From Lachnospiraceae bacterium (GTDB lineage Bacteria > Bacillota > Clostridia > Lachnospirales > Lachnospiraceae), in the NCBI GenBank assembly GCA_017397645.1, contig JAFQIE010000045.1:1-47097 (forward strand): a DNA stretch of 47,097 nucleotides, read 5' to 3'. Each line of letters opens with the position of its first letter. The stretch's first letter is position 1. Shown piece by piece: positions 5,880 through 14,878 of the stretch. The translations under genes were made by a program, and so were the position numbers. The notes under the pieces were generated by a model. That model was not told the origin of the DNA. It was given only the letters and a program-made list of their open reading frames with translations, and searched no databases.

Positions 5880-8804
5880 ATGGGGATAGAAGATTTAAAA
5901 GCATACGAATTGATAGAGAAAAAGGTGTTGAAGGATATGGATGCGGAAGGGTACTTGTTAAAGCACCGTAAATCCGGAGCAAGAGTAGCGCTGATATCCA
6001 ACGACGATGAGAATAAAGTGTTTTACATCGGATTCCGCACGACACCAAAGGATTCTACAGGTGTGGCACATATTTTGGAACATTCTGTTTTGTGCGGTTC
6101 TGAAAAGTTTCCGGTGAAGGATCCATTCATCGAGTTGGTGAAGGGGTCACTGAATACTTTTTTGAATGCTATTACTTATCCGGACAAGACGTTATATCCC
6201 GTGGCAAGTTGCAATGATAAAGATTTCCAGAATCTGATGAATGTGTATTTGGATGCAGTGTTTTATCCAAAAATTTATGAGAATGAGGCTATTTTCCGTC
6301 AGGAAGGTTGGCATTATGAGTTGGATGAAAATGAGAATCTTATCTATAATGGCGTAGTCTACAATGAGATGAAGGGTGCATTTTCCGATCCGGACGGTGT
6401 GCTCGAGAGGGAGTTGGTATCGGCATTATATCCGGACACCACTTATGCCTGCGAATCCGGAGGAGACCCCGAGCGGATTCCGGATTTGACTTACGAGGAT
6501 TTTTTGGATTTTCATAAGCACTATTATCATCCTTCTAATTCATATATTTATTTGTATGGCAACATGGATATGGCAGAAAAACTTGCATTTTTGGATGAGG
6601 AGTATCTGTCTGGGTTTGATGCCATTGAAGTCGCTTCTGAAATACAAACACAGGTGCCTTTTGAAAAAGAGGTCCGTCATGTGAAGCCTTATTCCATCGC
6701 AGAGGGAGAGAACCCTGAGGGGAAGGCGTATTTTGCGTATACCCATACTTTCGGTGAGAATACATTGGATAGAGAACTTTATCTTGCTATCCAGATATTA
6801 GAATATGTGCTTTGTAGTGTACCGGGTGCACCTGTGAAGCAGGCACTTACCGATGCAGGTATTGGGGAAGAAATTGACAGCTATTGCGAAAACAATATAA
6901 AACAGCCCTCCATTACCATTGTGGCTAAAAATGCGTCCTTGCAACATGAGGAGGAATTCAAGAAGATTATCAACAATGTGCTAAGAGGTATTGTAGAGCA
7001 GGGATTCGACAAGGATTCTCTTCGTGCTGCGGTAAATCGTTTTGAATTCAGTTACCGCGAGGCGGATACCGGTAGAACGCCAAAGGGATTGATTTATGGT
7101 ATACAGGCACTGGATAGTTGGTTGTATGACGACAACACGCCTTTTCTGCATTTGGATGCGGGCGATACATTTAACGTTTTAAGAGATAAAATCGAAACCG
7201 GTTATTTTGAAGCTTTGGTGGAGAAGTATTGGCTGAATAATCCTCATGGTGCCTTGGTTGTTTTGGAACCTGTTCCGGGACTTTCCACAAAGGTAGAAGA
7301 GGCCGCTGCAGAAAGGCTGGCAGAAACCAAAGCGCGGATGGATGAGGGGCAGTTGCAGGCTGTTAGGGACATGATGGAAGCACTGGATGCTTTTCGTGAG
7401 AGGGAGGATAGTGCTGAGGATTTGGCGAAGATTCCTTTGCTCGCACGGGAGGATTTGAAGCGGGAAGCCAACGGATTTGTGAATGAGTTAAAAACGGTGG
7501 GGGGAGTTTTAACCTTGCACCATGATGTGTTTTCCAATGGTATCGGATATCTGCGCCTGATGTTTATGACGGACCGGATTCCGGGAGAGTATATCCCTTA
7601 TTTGGGGATTCTTTCGGATATATATTTGCAAATGGATACAGAAAAATTTTCCTATGGGCAGCTGGCGGGCGCCATCAATATGGAAACCGGCGGGATTCAT
7701 GTAACCAATTCTGTATATTCCACCCTGGATGACGATAACAATTATCGTATTTCTTTTGATATATATGGCAAAGCGTTTGATGACAAATTAAGTAAATTAT
7801 TGGAATTGATGCAGGAAATTATTCTGCATACTGACTTTTCAAGTACCAAGCGTTTAAAGGAACTATTGGTAGAAAGCAGGGTGAGATGCGAACAGTCTCT
7901 ATTGCAGGCCGGTCATAGTGTTGCGCTTCATCGTGCAATTTCTTATGGGTCCGTGAAAGGTGCCATCGGCGAGCAAATGAACGGATTGGATTATATGAGA
8001 TTCATCAATCATCTTTGCGATACTTTTGAAGAGTGCAAGGATGAGATTGTTGAGAAATTGTATACGCTCACGAAGATGGTGTTCAGACCCGAAAATTTGT
8101 TTGTAGATTTCACGGGTTCAAGTGAGGCTCTAAAAGACCTGGAAAAGGATATCCGTCGGCTGAAGGAAAAACTATACACAGCAGACGTTGATACCTCTGT
8201 ATATATGCCTGCTCTATCTGCTAAGAATGAGGGTATTATGACGCCCGGACAGGTGCAGTATGTGTGCCGTGCTGGCAATTATCGTAAAAATGGCTTGCAG
8301 TATCATGGAGCACTGAATGTGCTGAAGGTTATGCTGGGATATGAGTACCTGTGGACCAATGTCCGTGTGAAAGGTGGCGCCTACGGTTGTATGTGTGGCT
8401 TCACCAGGAACGGTGATTCGTACTTTGTTTCTTATCGTGATCCAAAGTTGAAAGAAACCATAAAGGTGTTTGAAGGCGCAGCCGATTTTGTCCGTAACTA
8501 TCAGGCCAATGAGCGGACTATGTTGCAGTATATCATTGGTGCCATCAGTGAACTGGATACACCTTTAAGTGCTAAGGGTAAAGGAGACCGCTCCAGAGTG
8601 GCATTTCTGACAGGAATAACGGATGAGATGATTAAGAGAGAAAGAGAACAGATTCTGGACGCCACACCGGAGGACATTCAATCCATGGATGCATATATCC
8701 AGGCGTTTATGGAAGACAATTGTCTATGTGTGGTGGGCAGTGAACAGAAGATTAAGAAGGAGTCCAATCTATTTTTAAAGATAGAAAACCAAAAAGGGAG
8801 GTAG
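5880..8804 (+). CDS. M16C family zinc metalloprotease (presequence-protease type)
   Basis: A protein of about 974 residues, the full length of M16C enzymes, with two M16 halves joined by a helical hairpin linker. The inverted zinc motif HxxEH is His64-Ile-Leu-Glu67-His68, and the third ligand is the Glu in YNEMKGAF (Glu163). Glu67 is the catalytic base. The C-terminal half keeps the Arg/Tyr pair region near VKGGAYGCMCGF. No signal peptide is present, so it is cytosolic and probably degrades oligopeptides. A TTG three bases earlier is an alternative start; GAAAGG at 5863-5868 serves either. It is followed after four bases by a lipoprotein gene whose ribosome binding site overlaps the stop. Confidence 0.92.
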   Translation: MGIEDLKAYELIEKKVLKDMDAEGYLLKHRKSGARVALISNDDENKVFYIGFRTTPKDSTGVAHILEHSVLCGSEKFPVKDPFIELVKGSLNTFLNAITYPDKTLYPVASCNDKDFQNLMNVYLDAVFYPKIYENEAIFRQEGWHYELDENENLIYNGVVYNEMKGAFSDPDGVLERELVSALYPDTTYACESGGDPERIPDLTYEDFLDFHKHYYHPSNSYIYLYGNMDMAEKLAFLDEEYLSGFDAIEVASEIQTQVPFEKEVRHVKPYSIAEGENPEGKAYFAYTHTFGENTLDRELYLAIQILEYVLCSVPGAPVKQALTDAGIGEEIDSYCENNIKQPSITIVAKNASLQHEEEFKKIINNVLRGIVEQGFDKDSLRAAVNRFEFSYREADTGRTPKGLIYGIQALDSWLYDDNTPFLHLDAGDTFNVLRDKIETGYFEALVEKYWLNNPHGALVVLEPVPGLSTKVEEAAAERLAETKARMDEGQLQAVRDMMEALDAFREREDSAEDLAKIPLLAREDLKREANGFVNELKTVGGVLTLHHDVFSNGIGYLRLMFMTDRIPGEYIPYLGILSDIYLQMDTEKFSYGQLAGAINMETGGIHVTNSVYSTLDDDNNYRISFDIYGKAFDDKLSKLLELMQEIILHTDFSSTKRLKELLVESRVRCEQSLLQAGHSVALHRAISYGSVKGAIGEQMNGLDYMRFINHLCDTFEECKDEIVEKLYTLTKMVFRPENLFVDFTGSSEALKDLEKDIRRLKEKLYTADVDTSVYMPALSAKNEGIMTPGQVQYVCRAGNYRKNGLQYHGALNVLKVMLGYEYLWTNVRVKGGAYGCMCGFTRNGDSYFVSYRDPKLKETIKVFEGAADFVRNYQANERTMLQYIIGAISELDTPLSAKGKGDRSRVAFLTGITDEMIKREREQILDATPEDIQSMDAYIQAFMEDNCLCVVGSEQKIKKESNLFLKIENQKGR

Positions 8805-8808
8805 ACAA

Positions 8809-9774
8809 ATGAAAAAGATGTTACAGAGAATTTTTGTAATCGTTTTGTCCTTGGTATTGGTGGTTTTGGGGACCGTGGGCTGTGGTGCTTCCGCAAAAGG
8901 GGTTGCGGAGGATGCTGCAGAGTATGAAATGATGACGGATTCCACCGCCGACGCCATCGTAGGCGGAATGAATTATTCTGCCAACCGGGGTGACGGAGCA
9001 CTGAAAATGGAGGCGGCTGAAGTAGAAGAGGGCGCTCCTACCTCTACTTTGGGTCAGCCAATAGACCGTAAACTGATCCGCAATGTGCGGGTGGAGATGG
9101 AAACCAAAACCTTTGACCTGATGATGTCCCAGATTGAGGAGAATGTAAAGGCAAGGGATGGTTACATAGAGAACATGGATACCTACAATGGTAGCGCATA
9201 TTACGGACATCAAAACTCCAGATATGCGAATCTGACCATCCGTATTCCTGCAGATAAATTGGATGCATTTTTACAGGAAGTATCTACGATTGGCAATGTA
9301 ATTTCCCGCAGTGAAGATGTGGAAGATGTGACCCTTTCCTATGTGGACACCCAGAGCCGTAGGGATATGCTCCGTATCGAACAGGAAAGATTGATGTCTA
9401 TATTGGAGAAATCCGACAAGGTGGAGGATATTATCGCCGTGGAAGAACGTCTTTCTGAGGTCCGTTATCAGTTGGAAAGCATGGAATCTCAATTGAGGAC
9501 ATTGGACAATCAGGTGGATTATGCGACGGTGCGTCTCTCTATCTCTGAGGTAAGAGAATTTGCGCCTGTGGCAGAGCAAACCGTAGGAGAGAGAATCAAG
9601 GAAGGTTTTGCAGGTACTCTGCATGACATTGCTGATGATGTGGAAGATTTGTATATTTGGTTTGTAGTAAACATTCCTTATTTCGTGATGTGGGCAATCG
9701 GCATTGGCATTGTGATTTCATTGATTGTGGCAAGGAAGAAGCGTAAGGCAAAAAAGAACAAGCAGGTTGAATAA
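8809..9774 (+). CDS. DUF4349 lipoprotein
   Basis: A 321-residue lipoprotein. The signal peptide ends in LGTVGC (lipidated Cys25). The DUF4349 domain covers about 85-275: a beta strand (KLIRNVRVEMETKTFD), the IRIPADKLDAFL segment near 145, then a long coiled-coil helical hairpin (about 190-240). A transmembrane helix at about 285-308 precedes a Lys/Arg-rich tail, so the protein is held at the membrane at both ends. The family's function is not established. GGGAGG overlaps the stop of the protease gene, indicating cotranscription, and era starts two bases after the stop. Confidence 0.88.
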   Translation: MKKMLQRIFVIVLSLVLVVLGTVGCGASAKGVAEDAAEYEMMTDSTADAIVGGMNYSANRGDGALKMEAAEVEEGAPTSTLGQPIDRKLIRNVRVEMETKTFDLMMSQIEENVKARDGYIENMDTYNGSAYYGHQNSRYANLTIRIPADKLDAFLQEVSTIGNVISRSEDVEDVTLSYVDTQSRRDMLRIEQERLMSILEKSDKVEDIIAVEERLSEVRYQLESMESQLRTLDNQVDYATVRLSISEVREFAPVAEQTVGERIKEGFAGTLHDIADDVEDLYIWFVVNIPYFVMWAIGIGIVISLIVARKKRKAKKNKQVE

Positions 9775-9776
9775 GT

Positions 9777-10685
9777 ATGAATATGAATCAAAAATCCGGC
9801 TTTGTAGCATTGATCGGACGCCCCAATGTGGGAAAATCCACCTTGATGAACAGGCTCATTGGTCAAAAGATTGCAATTACATCAAATAAACCGCAGACCA
9901 CCAGAAATCGGATTCAAACGGTTTTAACCACGGATCAGGGACAGATAGTGTTCTTAGACACGCCCGGTATCCACAAGGCAAAGAATAAACTAGGCGATTA
10001 CATGGTGAATGTGGCGCAACGAACCCTTTCTGAGGTGGATGTGATATTGTGGCTGGTGGAGCCTTCCAACTTCATTGGTGCCGGCGAACGCCATATTATT
10101 GAACAACTGAAGAAGGTGAATACACCCATCATACTGGTCATCAACAAGACGGATACCGTAAAAAAAGAAGAGGTTTTTGGTTTTATCGATACCTACAGGA
10201 AGGAACTGGATTTTCAGGAAATCGTTCCGGTATCCGCTTTGCGGGGGAATAATACCGATGAGTTGATTGGTTGTATTTTCAAATATCTGCCCTATGGACC
10301 GGCATTCTATGATGAGGACACTATCACGGACCAGCCTATGCGTCAGATTGTGGCGGAACTGATTCGTGAAAAGGCCCTTCGTCTTTTGGAAGAGGAAATT
10401 CCCCATGGTATCGCGGTCAGTATCGATAGTATGAAAGATACAGGCAGAATTTGCCATATTGATGCCACCATCGTCTGTGAACGGGATTCCCACAAGGGAA
10501 TTATTATTGGCAAACAGGGGCAAATGTTAAAAAAAATCGGTTCCCAGGCACGTCCTGAAATAGAGGATATGCTGGAAAAACAGGTTAATCTTAAACTTTG
10601 GGTGAAGGTGAAAAAGGACTGGCGTGACAGCGATTTTTTGATGAAGAATTTCGGTTACAATCCAAAAGATATTGGAAATATTTGA
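9777..10685 (+). CDS. era: GTPase Era
   Basis: A 302-residue GTPase that binds 16S rRNA and assists 30S subunit maturation. All GTPase motifs are present: G1 GRPNVGKS near 13-20, the effector loop region TTRNR, G3 DTPGIHK near 61-67 and G4 NKTD near 123. A C-terminal KH domain holds the GKQGQMLKKIG loop near 243-253 and ends in the family motif WVKVKKDWR...LMKNFGY. A second in-frame ATG two codons later is possible. It lies immediately downstream of the DUF4349 gene and upstream of the yqzL-like gene and recO. Confidence 0.97.
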   Translation: MNMNQKSGFVALIGRPNVGKSTLMNRLIGQKIAITSNKPQTTRNRIQTVLTTDQGQIVFLDTPGIHKAKNKLGDYMVNVAQRTLSEVDVILWLVEPSNFIGAGERHIIEQLKKVNTPIILVINKTDTVKKEEVFGFIDTYRKELDFQEIVPVSALRGNNTDELIGCIFKYLPYGPAFYDEDTITDQPMRQIVAELIREKALRLLEEEIPHGIAVSIDSMKDTGRICHIDATIVCERDSHKGIIIGKQGQMLKKIGSQARPEIEDMLEKQVNLKLWVKVKKDWRDSDFLMKNFGYNPKDIGNI

Positions 10686-10749
10686 TAGAATATTTTGCCC
10701 TTGAATGCAGACCATAGAAGTAAACGATTTTACTTCGGGGGATGCATGT

Positions 10750-10956
10750 ATGAGCGAGAAATACTGGGAACAGTTTATGCTAAGCGGCAAGATAGAGGAT
10801 TATCTTAATTTTGCAAAAATGCGGCAGTTAGAGACGCAACAAGGAGACAAAAGGGAACATGCAGGAGCACATCTTTTTGACGGGAATGATATTGAAGCAG
10901 CTCCCTATCGGGGAGTACGACAAGCATATCACCCTTTTGACCAGGGAAAGGGGTAA
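10750..10956 (+). CDS. YqzL-like small protein between era and recO
   Basis: A 68-residue protein starting at an ATG with GGGGGA seven bases upstream. Its first 26 residues (YWEQFMLSGKIEDYLNFAKM) match the pattern of Bacillus YqzL, a short protein encoded between era and recO, in which WxxFxxTGxIxxYL is typical. The rest has no recognisable motif. The frame runs 98 bases into recO in a different register, so the C-terminal 32 residues share DNA with the recO start. The N-terminal match and synteny support a real gene; the length of the tail may simply reflect a missing stop. Confidence 0.6.
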   Translation: MSEKYWEQFMLSGKIEDYLNFAKMRQLETQQGDKREHAGAHLFDGNDIEAAPYRGVRQAYHPFDQGKG

Positions 10957-11509
10957 GATTACTGCTTTTGCGAAGGGAGCCAGGAGGCCGGTCAGCAAAT
11001 TGGCGGCTGCCACCAATCCTTTTGTTTTTGGTAAATTCAAGATATATCAGGGTAAAACTTCCTATACGGTTTCTGATGTGGAAGTGGTTAATTATTTCGA
11101 AGATTTGCGTATGGACTATATCGGAGTCTGTTACGGAATGTATTTTGCTGAAGTCTGTGATTATTACACCAGAGAGAATAACGACGAAAGTGAAGTGCTG
11201 AAACTGCTGTATCAATCATTGCGGGCGTTGGTGTCGGATAGTATCCCCAATCCCTTGGTACGTGCAGTGTTTGAATGCAAAGTCATTGCCGTTAATGGTG
11301 AGTTTCCCGGTATTCCCTCAGATATGGAGCTGAATCCATCCACGCGTTATGCACTGGAATACATAGTGGGAAGTAGTATAGAAAAATTATTTACCTTTGC
11401 CGTGACCGAAGAAGTGCTTTTGCAACTTCAGGAGGTGGCGGCAAGGTATATGAAACGTATCGTGGGCAGAGACTTCAAGAGCCTTGAGGTGTTAAAAAGT
11501 CTGCAGTGA
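10859..11509 (+). CDS. recO: DNA repair protein RecO
   Basis: A 216-residue recombination mediator that loads RecA in the RecF pathway. The N-terminal OB-fold opens with TGMILKQLPIGEYDKHITLLTRERGKITAFAKGARR split over residues 8-43; the helical domain follows from about 85. RecO proteins are usually around 240-260 residues and many have a four-Cys zinc ribbon in the second domain. Here no CxxC pair is present and that region is shortened (VNGEFPGIPSDMELNPSTRYAL). AAGGAG lies 12 bases before the ATG. The gene overlaps the yqzL-like frame and follows era. Confidence 0.93.
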   Translation: MQEHIFLTGMILKQLPIGEYDKHITLLTRERGKITAFAKGARRPVSKLAAATNPFVFGKFKIYQGKTSYTVSDVEVVNYFEDLRMDYIGVCYGMYFAEVCDYYTRENNDESEVLKLLYQSLRALVSDSIPNPLVRAVFECKVIAVNGEFPGIPSDMELNPSTRYALEYIVGSSIEKLFTFAVTEEVLLQLQEVAARYMKRIVGRDFKSLEVLKSLQ

Positions 11510-11533
11510 TTGAGTAAATATGTAAAGTCTTAG

Positions 11534-11562
11534 TTGAAAAAAAGTAGTATGTTTGGTACACT
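11534..11562 (+). promoter_or_regulatory. Promoter placing the transcript start at the ATG of the lipoprotein gene
   Basis: The -35 TTGAAA (11534-11539) is followed after 17 bases by -10 TACACT (11557-11562), preceded by TGG (extended -10). The usual 6-8 base distance puts the start point at 11568-11570, on the start codon at 11569. Confidence 0.55.
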
Positions 11563-11568
11563 AGGTGA

Positions 11569-12168
11569 ATGAAAAATAAATTTCAAACTATATTTAATTT
11601 CAGATGGCTATGTTTTCTTCTCGTATTTATCCTTTTTATCGGTGGTTGCGGAACAACTGATAATACACAGGAAACCACCATAACCATTCGTAAAAATGGA
11701 CAGGTAACCCACCAAATGGTAGACTATCTTGATGAGGATTATTACGATTACAATGAATTGTTAGAGATGGTGCAACAGGAAGTTGAATCCTTTGAACCGG
11801 GGGGCGTTTCCTTGAAGGATTCCCACTGGTCCGCAGATGGGACAAATCGTGTTTCGGTAAAACTTTCTTTTGCTGACTGTGATGTTTTTTCTGCTTTCTC
11901 GCGGGAACTTCTTTTTTATGGCACGGTAGCGGAAGCACTGGACAGAAAAATCATTGGAAATGTATTGCTTTCTCATGTGGAGGATGGATCTGCTCTTTCC
12001 GAGACTGATTTGCTTCAAATGGGGAATCACAAAATTTTGATTACCGATGTTAAGGCATTGATAGAGTGTCCCGGAAATCCGACTTATTATAGTCCGGGCA
12101 TTGTAGTTAGAGAAGATGGGATCGTAGATACCCGTAATTCCGAAGGAAGGATGTATGCGGTTTATTAA
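11569..12168 (+). CDS. Lipoprotein of unknown function
   Basis: A 199-residue lipoprotein with signal anchor and lipobox FIGGC (lipidated Cys27). The mature part begins with a Thr-rich strand (ETTITIRKNGQVTHQMV), then an acidic Tyr-rich helix, and a beta-rich C-terminal half. I recognise no family. There is no other Met before the lipobox, so ATG 11569 must be the start, yet no ribosome binding site is properly spaced. A promoter predicted just upstream would start the mRNA at this ATG, suggesting leaderless translation. It precedes glyS by 33 bases and may be cotranscribed with it. Confidence 0.75.
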   Translation: MKNKFQTIFNFRWLCFLLVFILFIGGCGTTDNTQETTITIRKNGQVTHQMVDYLDEDYYDYNELLEMVQQEVESFEPGGVSLKDSHWSADGTNRVSVKLSFADCDVFSAFSRELLFYGTVAEALDRKIIGNVLLSHVEDGSALSETDLLQMGNHKILITDVKALIECPGNPTYYSPGIVVREDGIVDTRNSEGRMYAVY

Positions 12169-12201
12169 ACCGATGAATATAAAACATACAAGAAAGAGGT
12201 T

Positions 12202-13596
12202 ATGAAAATGGAAAAGACAATGGACAAAATTGTTGCTTTGGCAAAGGCCAGAGGTTTTGTTTATCCCGGCTCCGAGATTTACGGAGGTTTGGCAAATACT
12301 TGGGATTACGGTAACCTTGGTGTAGAACTGAAGAACAATGTAAAGCGCGCTTGGTGGCAGAAGTTTGTGCAGGAGAATCCCTACAATGTTGGTGTGGATT
12401 GTGCGATTCTGATGAATCCCCAGACTTGGGTGGCAAGTGGTCACTTGGGTGGCTTCTCCGATCCTTTGATGGATTGCAAGGAGTGTAAAGAGCGTTTCCG
12501 TGCAGATAAATTGATTGAGGATTTCTGTGCTGAAAATGGCATCGAATTAAATGAAAGTGTAGACGGCTGGAGCCAGGAGCAGATGAAGGATTTTGTGGAA
12601 GAGAAGAATATCCCCTGTCCTTCCTGTGGCAAGCACAACTTTACCGATATCCGCCAGTTCAACCTGATGTTTAAGACTTTCCAGGGTGTTACTGAGGATG
12701 CAAAGAACACTGTGTATCTGCGCCCCGAAACTGCACAGGGTATCTTTGTAAACTTTAAGAACGTACAGAGAACCTCCCGTAAGAAAATTCCTTTCGGTAT
12801 TGCACAGATTGGTAAGTCTTTCCGTAACGAGATTACCCCCGGTAACTTCACCTTCCGTACCAGAGAGTTCGAGCAGATGGAATTGGAGTTCTTCTGTGAG
12901 CCCGGTACCGATATGGACTGGTTCCATTATTGGAGAGCATTCTGCCGTGATTGGTTGATTTCCTTAGGAATGAAGGAAGAAGAGATGAGACTCCGTGACC
13001 ATAGTCCGGAAGAATTGTCCTTCTACAGCAAAGGCACTACCGATATCGAGTTCCTTTTCCCCTTCGGTTGGGGCGAACTTTGGGGTATTGCTGACAGAAC
13101 CGATTACGACTTGACACAGCATCAGAACGTATCCAAAGAAGATATGAGTTATTATGATGATGAAAAGAAGGAAAAAGACGTTCCGTTAGTAGTAGAGCCT
13201 TCTTTGGGTGCAGACCGTGTTGTTTTAGCGTTCCTGTGTGCTGCTTATGATGAAGAGGAATTGGAAGGCGGCGATGTACGTACCGTCCTTCGTTTCCATC
13301 CCGCATTGGCACCTGTAAAGATCGGTGTATTGCCTTTGTCTAAGAAATTGAACGAAGGTGCTGAGAAGATTTATATGGAGCTTTCCAAGAAGTATAACTG
13401 CGAATTTGATGACCGTGGTAACATCGGTAAGAGATATCGTCGTCAGGACGAAATCGGTACACCGTTCTGTATCACTTACGACTTCGAATCCGAGACAGAT
13501 GGTTGTGTAACGGTACGTTTCCGCGATTCCATGGAGCAGGAGAGAGTGGCTATCGCAGATTTGGATGCATATTTTGCAGATAAATTTACATTCTAA
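12202..13596 (+). CDS. glyS: Glycine--tRNA ligase, single-chain dimeric class II type
   Basis: A 464-residue enzyme that charges tRNA-Gly, of the alpha2 type found in eukaryotes, archaea and some Firmicutes rather than the bacterial alpha2beta2 type. Motif 1 and the glycine-specific start read [17 protein letters not shown]. Two Cys pairs (CKEC near 93 and CPSC near 137) suggest an insertion that binds zinc. Motif 2 lies at [14 protein letters not shown], motif 3 near SLGADR. The C-terminal anticodon-binding domain is about 370-464. GAAAGAGG stands before the ATG. No T-box leader fits in the 33-base gap upstream. Confidence 0.96.
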   Translation: MKMEKTMDKIVALAKARGFVYPGSEIYGGLANTWDYGNLGVELKNNVKRAWWQKFVQENPYNVGVDCAILMNPQTWVASGHLGGFSDPLMDCKECKERFRADKLIEDFCAENGIELNESVDGWSQEQMKDFVEEKNIPCPSCGKHNFTDIRQFNLMFKTFQGVTEDAKNTVYLRPETAQGIFVNFKNVQRTSRKKIPFGIAQIGKSFRNEITPGNFTFRTREFEQMELEFFCEPGTDMDWFHYWRAFCRDWLISLGMKEEEMRLRDHSPEELSFYSKGTTDIEFLFPFGWGELWGIADRTDYDLTQHQNVSKEDMSYYDDEKKEKDVPLVVEPSLGADRVVLAFLCAAYDEEELEGGDVRTVLRFHPALAPVKIGVLPLSKKLNEGAEKIYMELSKKYNCEFDDRGNIGKRYRRQDEIGTPFCITYDFESETDGCVTVRFRDSMEQERVAIADLDAYFADKFTF

Positions 13597-13629
13597 TATT
13601 TGGAAATTCATCTAAATAGTGCAAATATT
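13595..13629 (+). terminator. Weak terminator-like hairpin after glyS
   Basis: AATATTTG at 13595-13602 pairs with CAAATATT at 13622-13629, starting on the stop codon. The stem is AT-rich and the T-run short, so termination is uncertain. Confidence 0.3.
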
Positions 13630-13654
13630 TCTCGTAGAAAATAGAAAATACATC

Positions 13655-13683
13655 TTGAAATCTATGGAAATATTTTGTAAAAT
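13655..13683 (+). promoter_or_regulatory. SigA-type promoter of gap-pgk-tpiA
   Basis: -35 TTGAAA (13655-13660) and -10 TAAAAT (13678-13683) with an optimal 17-base spacer. The leader would be about 90 bases. A second perfect -35-like TTGACA at 13702 has no partner -10. Confidence 0.65.
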
Positions 13684-13779
13684 AGGAATGCTGATAAAAT
13701 TTTGACAATCTGATTGCTTGTGAGGAGAAAATTCAGTTTGGCAAAACAATATAAAATTTTATTTATGGAGGAATCTAAA

Positions 13780-14793
13780 ATGGCAGTAAGAGTAGCGATT
13801 AATGGTTTTGGCCGTATTGGTCGTCTTGCATTCAGACAGATGTTTGATGCAGAAGGTTATGAGGTAGTAGCAATCAACGATTTGACCAGCCCCAGTATGT
13901 TGGCACATCTGTTGAAGTATGACTCTTCTCAGGGTAAGTACAAATATGCAAGCACAGTAGAAGCTGGCGAGGACAGCATTACTGTAAACGGCAAGACCAT
14001 CACAATTTATAAAGAGGCAGACGCATCCAAGCTTCCTTGGGGCGAGTTGAAGGTAGACGTTGTACTTGAGTGTACCGGTTTCTACACCTCTAAGGAGAAG
14101 GCAAGTGCTCATATCACCGCAGGTGCTCGTAAGGTAGTTATTTCCGCACCCGCAGGTAATGACCTTCCTACCATCGTTTATAATGTAAACCACACTACAT
14201 TGAAGCCCGAAGATACTGTTATCTCTGCAGCTTCTTGTACCACCAACTGCTTGGCTCCTATGGCTAAGGCTTTGAATGACTTTGCACCTATCCAGGCTGG
14301 TATCATGACAACCGTTCATGCATACACCGGTGACCAGATGATCCTTGACGGTCCTCAGAGAAAAGGTGACCTTAGAAGAAGCCGCGCAGGCGCTTGCAAC
14401 ATCGTTCCTAACTCTACAGGTGCTGCAAAGGCAATCGGCCTTGTTATCCCTGAGTTGAACGGTAAGTTGATCGGTTCCGCACAGCGTGTTCCTACCCCTA
14501 CAGGTTCTACCACTATCTTGGTTGCAACTGTTAAGGGTGAGGTTACCAAGGAAGGTATCAATGCTGCAATGAAGGCTGCTGCAACAGAGTCCTTCGAGTA
14601 CAACACTGACGAAATCGTTTCTTCCGATATCATCGGTAGCACCGCTGGTTCCATCTTCGATGCAACTCAGACCATGGTTACCAAGATGGAAGATGGCAAC
14701 TCTTTGGTACAGGTTGTTTCTTGGTATGACAACGAGAACAGTTACACCTCTCAGATGGTTCGTACTATCAAGTACTTCAGTGAGTTGGCATAA
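13780..14793 (+). CDS. gap: Glyceraldehyde-3-phosphate dehydrogenase
   Basis: A 337-residue NAD-dependent glycolytic enzyme that converts glyceraldehyde 3-phosphate to 1,3-bisphosphoglycerate. The Rossmann motif is INGFGRIGR at 6-14, followed by IND near 31-33 (Asp, consistent with NAD preference). The catalytic Cys is in SCTTNC near 152-157. The C-terminal WYDNENSY motif is intact. The start is ATG with ATGGAGGAAT upstream; upstream in-frame codons lack a binding site. It leads the gap-pgk-tpiA cluster. Codon use is strongly biased (GGT, GTT, CGT, AAG), as expected for a highly expressed gene. Confidence 0.97.
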   Translation: MAVRVAINGFGRIGRLAFRQMFDAEGYEVVAINDLTSPSMLAHLLKYDSSQGKYKYASTVEAGEDSITVNGKTITIYKEADASKLPWGELKVDVVLECTGFYTSKEKASAHITAGARKVVISAPAGNDLPTIVYNVNHTTLKPEDTVISAASCTTNCLAPMAKALNDFAPIQAGIMTTVHAYTGDQMILDGPQRKGDLRRSRAGACNIVPNSTGAAKAIGLVIPELNGKLIGSAQRVPTPTGSTTILVATVKGEVTKEGINAAMKAAATESFEYNTDEIVSSDIIGSTAGSIFDATQTMVTKMEDGNSLVQVVSWYDNENSYTSQMVRTIKYFSELA

Positions 14794-14824
14794 TTGATAG
14801 AATAATTAAATGATGCAGACCTTT

Positions 14825-14851
14825 GGGGTCCGGTCTTATGGGCCGGACCCT
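14825..14851 (+). terminator. GC-rich hairpin between gap and pgk
   Basis: GGGTCCGG (14826-14833) pairs with CCGGACCC (14843-14850). Only three T follow, so this is more likely an attenuating or 3'-end-stabilising hairpin that raises gap over pgk than a full terminator. Confidence 0.5.
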
Positions 14852-14878
14852 TTAGACTATATCTAAAGGAGAAAGAAA

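Noticed and set aside
12169-12201. T-box riboswitch for glyS or alaS
   Set aside because: The upstream gaps (33 bases before glyS, about 24 bases of predicted leader before alaS) are too short and lack specifier or antiterminator elements.
13702-13707. TTGACA as main gap -35 element
   Set aside because: No acceptable -10 lies 16-18 bases downstream; the TTGAAA/TAAAAT pair at 13655-13683 is better.
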